A stretch of DNA of 64,000 nt, taken from contig DITN01000087.1 of assembly GCA_002422865.1 (NCBI GenBank), positions 1-64,000 on the forward strand. Reading direction: 5' to 3'. Origin of the DNA: Bacteroidetes bacterium UBA6183. Lineage in GTDB: Bacteria; Bacteroidota; Bacteroidia; UKL13-3. Of the stretch, positions 1-8,013 are shown piece after piece. A model generated the notes under the pieces. That model was not told the DNA's origin. It did no database searches and saw nothing but the letters and a program-made list of their open reading frames with translations. The position numbers were made by a program, and so were the translations under genes. The number at the start of each line of letters is the position of its first letter. Positions within the stretch are counted from its first letter, which is position 1.

Positions 1-22
1 GGATTGTTCAAGTGAATCCCCA

Positions 23-136
23 TCTAGATACTTGCCCCAAGTCAAAGCCTACACAAGGCAAACTCGATGAGGCTGAATCGTATCAAACGGAAATCTCAGC
101 CACCTCGAGTGCGAAACGCAGTGAAGCGTATCGAGA
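23..136. repeat. Nested palindromic repeat, copy A
   Basis: A 114-base unit. The outer arms are TCTAGATAC (23-31, one mismatch from the other copies) and GTATCGAGA (128-136). Inside lies an imperfect stem of ACTCGATGAGGCTGA against TCAGCCACCTCGAGT around a roughly 17-base loop. It is followed by the constant tail GGCGGATTGTT. The window begins inside the tail of a preceding copy, so the array continues to the left. Confidence 0.85.
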
Positions 137-161
137 GGCGGATTGTTCAAGTGAATCCACA

Positions 162-275
162 TCTCGATACTTGCCCCAAGTCAAAGCCTACACAAGGCAA
201 ACTCGATGAGGCTGAATCGTATCAAACGGAAATCTCAGCCACCTCGAGTGCGAAACGCAGTGAAGCGTATCGAGA
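162..275. repeat. Nested palindromic repeat, copy B
   Basis: A 114-base near-identical direct repeat of copy A, offset by 139 bases, with perfect outer arms TCTCGATAC (162-170) and GTATCGAGA (267-275) and the same inner stem. Copies A and B are separated by a 25-base spacer that starts with the constant tail GGCGGATTGTT. Confidence 0.88.
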
Positions 276-300
276 GGCGGATTGTTCAATAAAAACCTAC

Positions 301-455
301 TCTCGATACAAGCGCATACGCACAACCCGCCCTAAGCGCATGCTGACGCTGTGGTCACCACCAAGCTCGAGTAGGCTGTATCTTATCAAACGGAAGTATC
401 AGCCACCTCGAGTAGATGAACGAATGAGGTACGAAATGAGTTCAGCATATCGAGA
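301..455. repeat. Nested palindromic repeat, copy C
   Basis: A 155-base variant unit. The outer arms are TCTCGATAC (301-309) and ATATCGAGA (447-455). The inner stem starts with GCTCGAGTAGGCTG and ends with CAGCCACCTCGAGT. The segment between outer and inner left arms differs from copies A and B, so the stems are better conserved than the sequence between them. The tail GGCGGATTGTT follows, then the GIY-YIG gene. Confidence 0.82.
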
Positions 456-507
456 GGCGGATTGTTAAGCATAACTTCATCTAATAGTTAAATATTTATA
501 TTTGACT

Positions 508-813
508 ATGCATCTACACCCTATATTCTATGTATACATTTTAAAGTGCGCTGATGATAGTTTCTACATTGGAATGACTAATCATCTTGACAAGAGAATA
601 AATGAACACGAATCAGGAAAATATCCCGGTAGCTACACATTCAACCGAAGACCCATTGAATTAATGTTTTATGAAACATTCACCGATCCCGAATCTGCTT
701 ACTATTTTGAACAAAAAATCAAGAAATGGTCGAGGGTAAAAAAGTTGGCATTGATTGAAGAGAACTATCATAAATTACCCGAATTGGCGAAAAAGAAATT
801 TAGAAAGAAGTGA
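508..813 (+). CDS. GIY-YIG nuclease family protein (small, single-domain)
   Basis: A 101-residue protein that is a complete single GIY-YIG nuclease domain of the YhbQ/UPF0213-like type. Visible landmarks are YVYIL (8-12) and FYIG (19-22) forming the GIY-YIG pair, Arg30 and His34 in the following helix, and the catalytic-type Glu68 in FEQKIKKWSR, so it looks catalytically intact. I start at the ATG at 508; a TTG two codons upstream only adds two residues. The gene lies between copies C and D of a nested palindromic repeat, with three copies on each side, and has no other gene partner. Family members are metal-dependent DNA-cleaving domains, but single-domain proteins of this kind are mostly uncharacterised. 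That it acts on the flanking repeats is my inference from position only. Confidence 0.9.
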   Translation: MHLHPIFYVYILKCADDSFYIGMTNHLDKRINEHESGKYPGSYTFNRRPIELMFYETFTDPESAYYFEQKIKKWSRVKKLALIEENYHKLPELAKKKFRKK

Positions 814-829
814 AATGTATCAGTCCTCC

Positions 830-957
830 TCTCGATACTTGCCCAACGCTAAGCCTGCCCAATGCAAACTCGAGCAGGCTATAACTTATCAATTGAAAAT
901 CTCAGCCACCTCGAGTAGATGACGAATGAGGTACGAAATGAGTTCAGCGTATCGAGA
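830..957. repeat. Nested palindromic repeat, copy D
   Basis: A 128-base unit beginning 16 bases after the GIY-YIG stop. The outer arms are TCTCGATAC (830-838) and GTATCGAGA (949-957). The inner stem uses ACTCGAGCAGGCT against AGCCACCTCGAGT. Its right half matches copy C closely, whereas its left half matches A/B in the run after the outer arm. Confidence 0.83.
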
Positions 958-982
958 GGCGGATTGTTCAAGTGAATCCACA

Positions 983-1137
983 TCTCGACACTTGCCCATC
1001 AGCACAAGTCAATGCAAGCAAAAACAGACGCTGCGGTCTGTACTTTAAGCTCGAGTAGGTTGTAACTTTTCAAATGAAAACCTCAGCCACCTCGAGTGAT
1101 TGCTCAATGGGCCAAGCATGGGGGCAATATTATCGAG
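983..1137. repeat. Nested palindromic repeat, copy E
   Basis: A 155-base unit separated from copy D by the same 25-base spacer found between A and B. The left outer arm is TCTCGACAC and the right arm ends TATCGAGA. The inner left arm carries AGGTTG where the other copies have AGGCTG, a change that keeps pairing as a G-U wobble in RNA. Confidence 0.8.
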
Positions 1138-1192
1138 AGGCGGATTGTTAGAAAATCGAAAATCTGTTTAATAAGAATTATTTTCTTACTCA

Positions 1193-1295
1193 TCTCGATA
1201 CTTGCTCATACGCACAGGCCTTGCAAAGCAAACTCGATGAGGCTATAACTTATGAAGCACAAAAACTGCCCAAAGCTCACTCGAGCAGGCTGTAA
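1193..1295. repeat. Nested palindromic repeat, copy F (truncated, two left inner arms)
   Basis: It starts with a perfect left outer arm (TCTCGATAC, 1193-1201) and a left inner arm ACTCGATGAGGCT (1232-1244). A second left inner arm, ACTCGAGCAGGCT (1279-1291), follows in place of a right arm. No closing outer arm is present before the end of the neighbouring reductase gene at 1296. It looks like a truncated or recombined unit at the array edge. Confidence 0.7.
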
Positions 1296-1871
1296 CTAAC
1301 CCACCCACCTTTGTGTTACGCGTAAAGTGTATTGTATAAAATCGTTTAGGCCAGCATCAAACATCTCGTTTCCTAATGATGCCCCATGCTCATCTAATAC
1401 TTCTTTGGTAAAATGAGATTCGAAAATTTTTGGTGATACCACACTGTTTAAGTCCGTGAAACTGATGATTTTGTTAAGTATGCTATGCAAATGAATAGCG
1501 GGTGCTTTACCTCCTTTACCGGTTGATACACCTACAGTAGAAAATACTTTTTCATTAAACAAATCGGCAAATTTTTTATCGCCAAAACGGTGTAACCAGT
1601 TTAAAATTTCGGGTGTGGTGCTCCAGTTGTATTCCGGTGTTATAATGATAATGGAGTTGGCCTTCATCATACCATCAACCATACTTTGTTGAAACGGGGT
1701 AAAGTGCGCGGCCTTAATTTCTCCTTGATTAATAAGTGGAATATCGTAATCAATAAAATCAATCAATGAAACTTGATGACCGTTTGCGATTAAACGTTGT
1801 GTTATTGCTTTTGCTACCCTTATGGTATTATTATTGGCCCTGGCCGAACCCGATATGATACAAATATTCAT
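1296..1871 (-). CDS. NADPH-dependent FMN reductase family protein
   Basis: A 191-residue flavodoxin-fold protein. The N-terminus MNICIISGSARANNNT is the phosphate-binding strand-loop of the NAD(P)H-dependent FMN reductase/chromate reductase family, followed by the typical TPEYNWSTTPEILNWLHRF segment near residue 80 that contacts FMN and helps dimerise. Family members use NAD(P)H to reduce flavin, quinones or metal oxyanions in the cytosol; the substrate here cannot be read from sequence. It is the last gene of a minus-strand run after meaB (15-base gap), and its stop abuts the repeat array. Confidence 0.85.
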   Translation of the reverse strand: MNICIISGSARANNNTIRVAKAITQRLIANGHQVSLIDFIDYDIPLINQGEIKAAHFTPFQQSMVDGMMKANSIIIITPEYNWSTTPEILNWLHRFGDKKFADLFNEKVFSTVGVSTGKGGKAPAIHLHSILNKIISFTDLNSVVSPKIFESHFTKEVLDEHGASLGNEMFDAGLNDFIQYTLRVTQRWVG

Positions 1872-1886
1872 GTTTGATGATTGCTT

Positions 1887-2795
1887 CTAAACAAATTTAG
1901 AAACATACTGATAGAGGTTAAAGTTTTTATCAGTCATTAATTGTTGCAACTCTTGCTCAATGTTTTCAAATGAAATATCCCGCGTACGTAAATTGCGTAT
2001 CAACATCATGGCTTTTTCGGCCATTAAATGCACTTTTTTATGGCTGCTAAATCCATGTTGGTGGTGTTTTTCTATTGCATCTAAAAGTTCAGGTAATCCT
2101 TCGTTTTTAGTAGCTACTGTTCTCACCACAGGAGCCTCCCAACCATCTCGAGCATTGGTGTGGGCCAACATGGTTAAGTTTTTTACAAAGGTACTTGCAC
2201 CATCACGATCGGCTTTGTTTAACACATACACATCGGCAATTTCCATCACCCCACTTTTTATGGTTTGAATATCATCACCGGCTTCAGGCACCAATGCTAA
2301 AACTGTTGTATCAGCAAGAGCTGCTATCTCCACTTCACTTTGTCCTACGCCTACTGTTTCAATAATAATGTAATCAAACCCGGATGCTTTTATGATATCG
2401 GCCACCTCAAATATTTTAGGCGCTAATCCGCCTAAACTACCTCTGCTGGCCATGCTTCGTATAAAAATATTGGGGTTGAGGTAATGCTCACTCATGCGCA
2501 ACCTATCGCCCATAAGTGCACCCCGATTAAAAGGTGAACTTGGATCTACTGCTATGATGGCTAACTTTTTTCCTAACGATGCAATGTAACCGGCCAATGC
2601 CCCAATTAATGTGCTTTTACCCGCACCCGGAGGACCAGTAATGCCTATTACAGGAGTATTTTTACTAAAAGTAAGTTGCTGCAATAATTGTTCATATCCC
2701 GGCCACTCGTTTTCAACCAAAGTAATACAACGTGCTAAGGCACGTTTATCGCCCTGATAAAGTTGTTGTAGTATGTCGGGAATGTTGGTACTCAC
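1887..2795 (-). CDS. meaB: Methylmalonyl-CoA mutase-associated GTPase MeaB
   Basis: A 302-residue G3E-family P-loop GTPase. It shows Walker A GPPGAGKST at 54-62, a DPSSPF switch region, the ETVGVGQSE motif and the NKAD guanine-specificity motif. MeaB/ArgK proteins chaperone adenosylcobalamin-dependent methylmalonyl-CoA mutase, guarding cofactor loading and protecting the enzyme. The mutase genes are not in this window. The length fits the family. It lies 9 bases after rpiB and 15 bases before the FMN reductase, so it is probably cotranscribed with tatC and rpiB. Confidence 0.93.
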   Translation of the reverse strand: MSTNIPDILQQLYQGDKRALARCITLVENEWPGYEQLLQQLTFSKNTPVIGITGPPGAGKSTLIGALAGYIASLGKKLAIIAVDPSSPFNRGALMGDRLRMSEHYLNPNIFIRSMASRGSLGGLAPKIFEVADIIKASGFDYIIIETVGVGQSEVEIAALADTTVLALVPEAGDDIQTIKSGVMEIADVYVLNKADRDGASTFVKNLTMLAHTNARDGWEAPVVRTVATKNEGLPELLDAIEKHHQHGFSSHKKVHLMAEKAMMLIRNLRTRDISFENIEQELQQLMTDKNFNLYQYVSKFV

Positions 2796-2804
2796 ATTAA
2801 AAAA

Positions 2805-3236
2805 TTAAGCGCACGAAATTTTGTTTACACGGTTCTCGTGTCTTCCGCCTTCAAATGGAGTAGTAATAAAGGTATTGGTAATTTGTTTGGCCAAATCAAG
2901 TGAGATGAAACGCGCAGGCAAACACAATACATTTGCATTGTTATGCTGACGGGCCAACGCACCCAGCTCATCTAACCAACACAATGCTGCACGAATGCCT
3001 TGGTGTTTATTGGCAGTTAATGCAACACCATTACCGCTGCCACAAATTAAAATGCCTAATTCATTTTCACCACCTTCTACCGAAGTTGCCAATGGATGTG
3101 CAAAATCCGGGTAATCAACAGAAGCATCGCTAAACGGACCAAAGTCTTTTACCTCATGCCCAGCTAGTGTTAGCATGCTTATTATTTCTTGTTTGTAGTC
3201 AAAACCTGCGTGGTCGCCACCAATTGCTATTTTCAT
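2805..3236 (-). CDS. rpiB: Ribose 5-phosphate isomerase B
   Basis: A 143-residue RpiB/LacA/LacB-family sugar isomerase that interconverts ribose 5-phosphate and ribulose 5-phosphate in the pentose phosphate pathway. It begins with the family motif GGDHAGFDYK, has the CGSGNGVALTANK loop containing the catalytic-type cysteine, and ends with the substrate-binding GGRHENRVNKI region. The full length matches the family. It is the second gene of the tatC-rpiB-meaB run, 20 bases after tatC. Confidence 0.95.
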   Translation of the reverse strand: MKIAIGGDHAGFDYKQEIISMLTLAGHEVKDFGPFSDASVDYPDFAHPLATSVEGGENELGILICGSGNGVALTANKHQGIRAALCWLDELGALARQHNNANVLCLPARFISLDLAKQITNTFITTPFEGGRHENRVNKISCA

Positions 3237-3256
3237 ATTACAATAGTTTACAATTA

Positions 3257-4090
3257 TTACTTAATTACATTTCCTTTTTCAACCCTAACCGCTACCAATA
3301 TGCTTAACTCATACAAGCCGTAAAGCGGAATAAACATCAACACCATGCTGGCAATATCGGGTGAAGGGGTTAATAAACCGGCCAACACCATAATTACCAC
3401 AACTGCGTAACGTCTGTTTTTACGCATCCAGCCACTACCCAACACACCAATTTTTGCCAAAAAATAAACCAAAATAGGCATTTCAAAAATAAGACCTGTA
3501 GCAAAAGTTAATGTGGCAATAAACGATACGTAAGAGTCGAGGTTAATTTCATTACTTACCAACTCACTTACCTTGTAAGAACCTAAAAAATTGATGGAAA
3601 GAGGTGAAAGAAAATAGTAGCCGAACAATATTCCGATAAAAAATAATGATGAACTAAAAAACACCAAACCTCTTGCATATTTAATTTCCTTGGTGCTTAA
3701 AGCGGGTTTAATAAAACGCCAAACCTCCCACAAAATATAAGGAAAAGCCAAGATTAATCCGGCTACAAACGAAACGAAAATATGCTCGGTAAACTGTCCG
3801 CTCATGCTGATGTTTGATAGCACAAAGCCCATCTCTTTAATGCAATATTCATCACCTTCGGTAACCAAATGAGACAAATCACACATTACTTGGTAAGTCC
3901 AAAAATCGGTATGAATAGGACCGAAAATAATTACATCAAACAAAATGTACTTATTTAAAAATGCAGTAACAGCCAGCACCAATATTGCAATAACAGACCT
4001 TACCACATGCCCCCTAAAAGCATCAATATGATCGAAGAAACTCATTTCCTTCTGATCCACAAATTCATCATCAAGTTGATCGAGTGCCAT
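3257..4090 (-). CDS. tatC: Sec-independent protein translocase subunit TatC
   Basis: A 277-residue inner-membrane protein with six predicted hydrophobic segments. The conserved cytosolic N-terminus includes MSFFDHIDAFRGHVVRS (the E-LR-like TatC start) and the core has FPYILWEVWRFIKPAL. TatC recognises twin-arginine signal peptides of folded exported proteins. The loop after the first segment is longer than in enterobacterial TatC, which is common in Bacteroidota. No tatA is adjacent. The sequence GGTGCGAAAATA at 4099-4110 reads TATTTTCGCACC on the coding strand and resembles the Bacteroidota -7 element just ahead of the start. Confidence 0.95.
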   Translation of the reverse strand: MALDQLDDEFVDQKEMSFFDHIDAFRGHVVRSVIAILVLAVTAFLNKYILFDVIIFGPIHTDFWTYQVMCDLSHLVTEGDEYCIKEMGFVLSNISMSGQFTEHIFVSFVAGLILAFPYILWEVWRFIKPALSTKEIKYARGLVFFSSSLFFIGILFGYYFLSPLSINFLGSYKVSELVSNEINLDSYVSFIATLTFATGLIFEMPILVYFLAKIGVLGSGWMRKNRRYAVVVIMVLAGLLTPSPDIASMVLMFIPLYGLYELSILVAVRVEKGNVIK

Positions 4091-4284
4091 AATTTTGAGG
4101 TGCGAAAATAATCAATTAACCCGTATAACACCGAAATACATAAAATCTGTTTGGTGGGTTGATTCTTCAGGTCTCGAGCGGTATTAAAACCGACTAACAA
4201 TTATTTAACCTGTAAAATGACTTGATAATGAGGTTTTTTAAGCCTACAATATTTATCTTGCAAGGCTTTTTTAGGCGAATTAAT

Positions 4285-7200
4285 ATGAAAAAAATATTCT
4301 TTTCTATTTGTATGATGCCATTTTTGGCATTTTCACAAGCGGTATTACCAACCAGCTGGAATTTTACTACTCCGGGAATCTCGACTCCACCAGATGGCTG
4401 GACAACAGGATTAGGAACAAATGGTAATTTAACCTATTCAGGAAATGGCTTTTCGGTAGGTGGCGATGGATTATCATGTAGACTTGACGCTAACGGTGAA
4501 TTTTTAACCGTTTGGTTTAATGATAAACCGGGTAATTTAAGTTACTACATCAGAGGTACCGGCTTTGGTACAAATCCTCCATTTGCCGGATCGTTCAAAA
4601 TTCAGGAATCAGTTGATGGCGCTAATTGGACAGACATTCGTAATTTCACTGCAATGACTACCACACTTACACGTTACTCTGAATCGCTTAATGCAGCAAG
4701 TAGGTATGTAAGATTTTTTTATGCCGACAAACAACCTGGAACTAATGTGGCACTTGATAGTGTTTTAGTTTTAAACGCACCACCACCTGCCACAGGTATT
4801 ATGGTTAAACAAAACACCACCACTTTAATTAATGGAAACACCTTTGCATACGGCAACGCTGCAAGTAAATTGTTTACCATTCAAAACTTTGGTGTATCAG
4901 CTAACTTAAAAGTAGATAGCATTGTTGTAACAGGCACAAATGCCGCTGATTTTAGCATTGGTGCTTTTGATAGCATTACCCCTTTTAACAACGGAACTGA
5001 TACTTTCTCGGTATATTTTAACCCAAGTACAAATGGTTCTCGATTTGCCACTTTAAAAATTTACAGCACCGATAGCGAGCGTAATCCGTTTGATGTGAAC
5101 CTATATGGAGTAGGCGGACAGTTTGCTACCGAACCCGTTAACCAAGTTGGTGCTGTTAATATAAGTAATGTAAGAACACACGCCTTAAACGTAAGTTTTA
5201 GCGGAGCAACAGGTGCTGAGAAATACATTTTATTACGTAAAACAGGGGCAAGTGTTAATGAGGCTCCTGTAGACGGAACAACTTACCAACGTGGCGACTA
5301 TATTGGTAATGCACAAGTGGCTTACATTGGAGATGATACCACATTACTTCGCCCAAATTATATTTTGGCAAACACCACTTATTCGTTTGCGGCATTTGCA
5401 TTTAACGGACCTGCCGGTTTTGAAAACTACAATACAACTTCAGCGCCAAGTGCTACAACAACTACACAAAACGGAACACCGGGTAACTATTACAGTAACG
5501 TTGATACCAACAGCTTTAACTTTGTTGCCGCATTAGGCAGCAGGGTCAGAACACCACACGATACTGTTTTTTACAGCAACTACGCTTCAACCATGGTAAA
5601 TAATTATTTAACCCGCGATACCACTTTGGGTCGTAAGGTGGTTGATTGTGTTTACACAGGTTTAAAACATGTGTACCAAGATCCATTTATTTGGTGGACG
5701 GGTAACAACAGCGGAACTTTAACACGTGAGCATACTTTTGCGCAAAGCTGGATGCCAAGCAATGGTGGTGCCGGAAGTGGTTGGCCAAACATTAACGGTC
5801 GTGAAGTTTTAGAGTTTAATGACTTACACAACTTGTTCCCGGCTGATCAAACCAATGCCAATGCTGTTAGAAGCAACAATCCTTTTGGTTTAGTAGTAAA
5901 CGCTACAAGCACTTCGCCAACTGGTTTTGGTAAATTAGGTACAGATGCAAATAATGTTACGGTATACGAACCACGTGATGAACAAAAAGGTGATTTGGCT
6001 CGTGCGTTATTTTATATGTTGGTGCGTTATAATGGCGAACGCAACAACCAATGGCGTTTACCTGCCGGACAAGATATTAATGTGTTGTTGCAATGGCACC
6101 AACAGGACCCGCCAAGTGCTATTGAAATTGCGCGTAACGAATACATTTTCTCGATTCAAAAAAACCGTAACCCATTTATTGATAACCCAACTTGGGTAAA
6201 CAGAATTAACTTCGCTACTATGTCTTACATTCCTGATCCAAGTGCCGTTATGATTGATTTAACTGCTCCAAATGGTGGACAAACGTTTATGGTAGGTAGT
6301 GCACAAAACATTACTTGGAACCAACAAAACATAGATACCGTTGTAATTGAATACCGCACGGTTGCAACTGCTCCGTGGATATTGATTACCGATACCGTTC
6401 CGGGTGTAAGAGGTACATACAGTTGGACTATTCCTAACACGGTTACTACAACTGCTCGTGTGCGTATCAGTAACAAAGCCAACAATGCTATTGCCGATTC
6501 AAGCACCAATAATTTTAGAATTGATGTACCTCGCAGTGTAAGTATTACTTATCCTACAGCAGGCGAAACTTGGGTTAGAGGTAAGTTTTATACTGTAACG
6601 TGGAATCAACAAAACATAGATACATTGGTGGTTCAAATTCAAACAGCAGTTGGTCCTTACACAACTTTAGGAAGAGTTGCTGCTACAAACGGAGCATATA
6701 CTTTTAACCTTACTTCTTTACCAACCAATACTGCTCGCATTCGTGTAATAGACCCAACTAATTTAACCATGAGTTCGATTTCGGGTTTATTTAACATCGT
6801 TCAATCAGCAATTAATATTACTACTGTTCCAGATTCTACATGGCAAGGAAATCAAACCAAAACCATTAGCTGGACTAAATCTTATGCAGATACTGTTGAG
6901 GTGAAATACATTGGCTTAAACACACAAACCAACACAGTTGATACCATTACGGTTGCCAATAACATTACTGCTGATAGTTTTAACCTAACTCTACCAAACG
7001 TGTACAGCAACATTACGGTTTGGGTTAAAGAAGCAAGTGTGGTGAAGAACCCAACTTACGAAGCTTTTGACACCTTAAACTTTAACATTAAGTTGATTAA
7101 CAGCGTAAACAAAAATGATGTCATCAACCATTTGGTAAGTGTTTATCCGGTGCCAAGTAACGGTGTTGTTTTTGTAAACATGCCTTCAAACATTCAGTTA

Positions 7201-7344
7201 AATAAAATTGAAATATTTGATGTTACCGGTAAGTTGGTTGATACCACTACATCAACCCAATTAAACCTAAACAGCAAAGGATTTTACATTATAAAAGTAA
7301 CCACGCAGCAAGGTGTAGCCACCAAGCGTATTGTTATTGAGTAA
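4285..7344 (+). CDS. Secreted endonuclease I family protein with T9SS type A sorting domain
   Basis: A 1019-residue exported protein. I start at the ATG at 4285 because MKKIFFSICMMPFLAFSQA is a clear signal peptide; a longer reading from a TTG at 4222 would bury it. After an N-terminal all-beta region (about 20-170) comes a choice-of-anchor-like and fibronectin-like part. An endonuclease I domain follows, with the His-Me-finger motif REHTFAQSWMPS (near residue 480) and DLHNLFPAD...RSNNPFG (near 513). Next are tandem Kre9/KNH-like repeats (the WNQQNIDT segments), and the protein ends in a type A T9SS domain (VYPVPSNG... KRIVIE). Secreted nucleases of this family degrade DNA and RNA; here a role in nutrient scavenging or biofilm DNA turnover is inferred. 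It is monocistronic with its own terminator. Confidence 0.9.
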   Translation: MKKIFFSICMMPFLAFSQAVLPTSWNFTTPGISTPPDGWTTGLGTNGNLTYSGNGFSVGGDGLSCRLDANGEFLTVWFNDKPGNLSYYIRGTGFGTNPPFAGSFKIQESVDGANWTDIRNFTAMTTTLTRYSESLNAASRYVRFFYADKQPGTNVALDSVLVLNAPPPATGIMVKQNTTTLINGNTFAYGNAASKLFTIQNFGVSANLKVDSIVVTGTNAADFSIGAFDSITPFNNGTDTFSVYFNPSTNGSRFATLKIYSTDSERNPFDVNLYGVGGQFATEPVNQVGAVNISNVRTHALNVSFSGATGAEKYILLRKTGASVNEAPVDGTTYQRGDYIGNAQVAYIGDDTTLLRPNYILANTTYSFAAFAFNGPAGFENYNTTSAPSATTTTQNGTPGNYYSNVDTNSFNFVAALGSRVRTPHDTVFYSNYASTMVNNYLTRDTTLGRKVVDCVYTGLKHVYQDPFIWWTGNNSGTLTREHTFAQSWMPSNGGAGSGWPNINGREVLEFNDLHNLFPADQTNANAVRSNNPFGLVVNATSTSPTGFGKLGTDANNVTVYEPRDEQKGDLARALFYMLVRYNGERNNQWRLPAGQDINVLLQWHQQDPPSAIEIARNEYIFSIQKNRNPFIDNPTWVNRINFATMSYIPDPSAVMIDLTAPNGGQTFMVGSAQNITWNQQNIDTVVIEYRTVATAPWILITDTVPGVRGTYSWTIPNTVTTTARVRISNKANNAIADSSTNNFRIDVPRSVSITYPTAGETWVRGKFYTVTWNQQNIDTLVVQIQTAVGPYTTLGRVAATNGAYTFNLTSLPTNTARIRVIDPTNLTMSSISGLFNIVQSAINITTVPDSTWQGNQTKTISWTKSYADTVEVKYIGLNTQTNTVDTITVANNITADSFNLTLPNVYSNITVWVKEASVVKNPTYEAFDTLNFNIKLINSVNKNDVINHLVSVYPVPSNGVVFVNMPSNIQLNKIEIFDVTGKLVDTTTSTQLNLNSKGFYIIKVTTQQGVATKRIVIE

Positions 7345-7363
7345 TTTCAATTTGTTTTGATAT

Positions 7364-7402
7364 AAAAGTTCGCATAACTACATAGGTTGTGCGAACTTTT
7401 TT
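7364..7402 (+). terminator. Rho-independent terminator of the endonuclease gene
   Basis: A 9-base-pair stem (AAGTTCGCA / TGCGAACTT) followed by TTTTTT, placed about 20 bases after the stop codon. Confidence 0.85.
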
Positions 7403-7508
7403 ATTGCCTTAAATCCAACTTTAAACTAATGGATATCCGCAAACTTACCAATTTGTTATAAAACTGGACAGATATTAAATGGGCAATGCCTTTATATTAA
7501 ACAATGCC

Positions 7509-7656
7509 TGAAGGATTCTATCGGCCTACGAGAATTTTACTTAACAATCAATGAGGACGTTTGTGCAATGGCCATTGGAAGCAATCCCGAAACGCAGTGG
7601 CTAGGATTGTGCGGAAAAAACGAACTCAGTAGATTGTTGTAAAATTCTCGTAAGCC
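7509..7656. repeat. Modular palindromic repeat (family II), copy 1
   Basis: The core runs 7523-7656 (134 bases), bounded by inverted arms GGCCTACGAGAATTTTAC and GTAAAATTCTCGTAAGCC. An inner stem GCAATCC (7581-7587) / GGATTGT (7604-7610) lies inside. It is preceded by TGAAGGATTCT, a lead also seen at the other copies. Copy 2 is the same length and lies on the other side of murI. The bases from 7403 to 7508 hold nothing I recognise. Confidence 0.85.
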
Positions 7657-7670
7657 TTGATTTTTTGTTT

Positions 7671-7780
7671 ACTTTTTTATCAAGAAAAAAGTGAAGGCGG
7701 TTTGGGTGCCAACCCAAAAGGAGAATAATTTTTATTCTAAAAGGATTTTAAAACGGAACTCTCTCTTTGTTTTTAAAATC
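7671..7780. repeat. Hairpin modules B, C and D downstream of family II copy 1
   Basis: Three consecutive hairpins follow copy 1. Module B is ACTTTTTT / AAAAAAGT (7671-7692), module C is TTTGGGT-gcc-AACCCAAA (7701-7718), and module D is GATTTTAAAA / TTTTAAAATC (7744-7780). The same order recurs after the copy at 9355. No gene is evident between here and murI. Confidence 0.7.
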
Positions 7781-8013
7781 TTAGCGCCTCATAGAAAATA
7801 CGATACGCATAAATACTTGATTACTCCGCAATCATAAAACTTACTGATAAATTAACAGATATACATTTTAAACTAATACCGAAAGCACATTCAATATAGT
7901 CCCATATCGGCAATGACCTTATTGAACTATTTTCATGTAGCATCGGCATTACCATTGTAAAATTATTTTCTAGTTTGCACTTGAAAATAATTACAATTGG
8001 TATATGTTGCAAT

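Noticed and set aside
12..468. Two overlapping open frames of 65 and 133 codons in the left repeat array
   Set aside because: They read directly through the palindromic repeats and repeat their own residues with the repeat period; this is repeat sequence, not protein.
508..813. GIY-YIG gene as a homing endonuclease within an intron
   Set aside because: It does not interrupt any gene and no group I intron structure is evident.
1..1295. A CRISPR array
   Set aside because: Units are 114-155 bases with internal palindromes, spacers are mostly the same 25 bases, and no cas genes are present.
1296..1871. The FMN reductase as part of the repeat-nuclease element
   Set aside because: It is a normal host gene on the opposite strand in an operon with meaB and tatC; the truncated copy F merely reaches its stop codon.
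7821..8012. A small minus-strand frame upstream of murI
   Set aside because: It overlaps the murI promoter region, and has no recognisable features.
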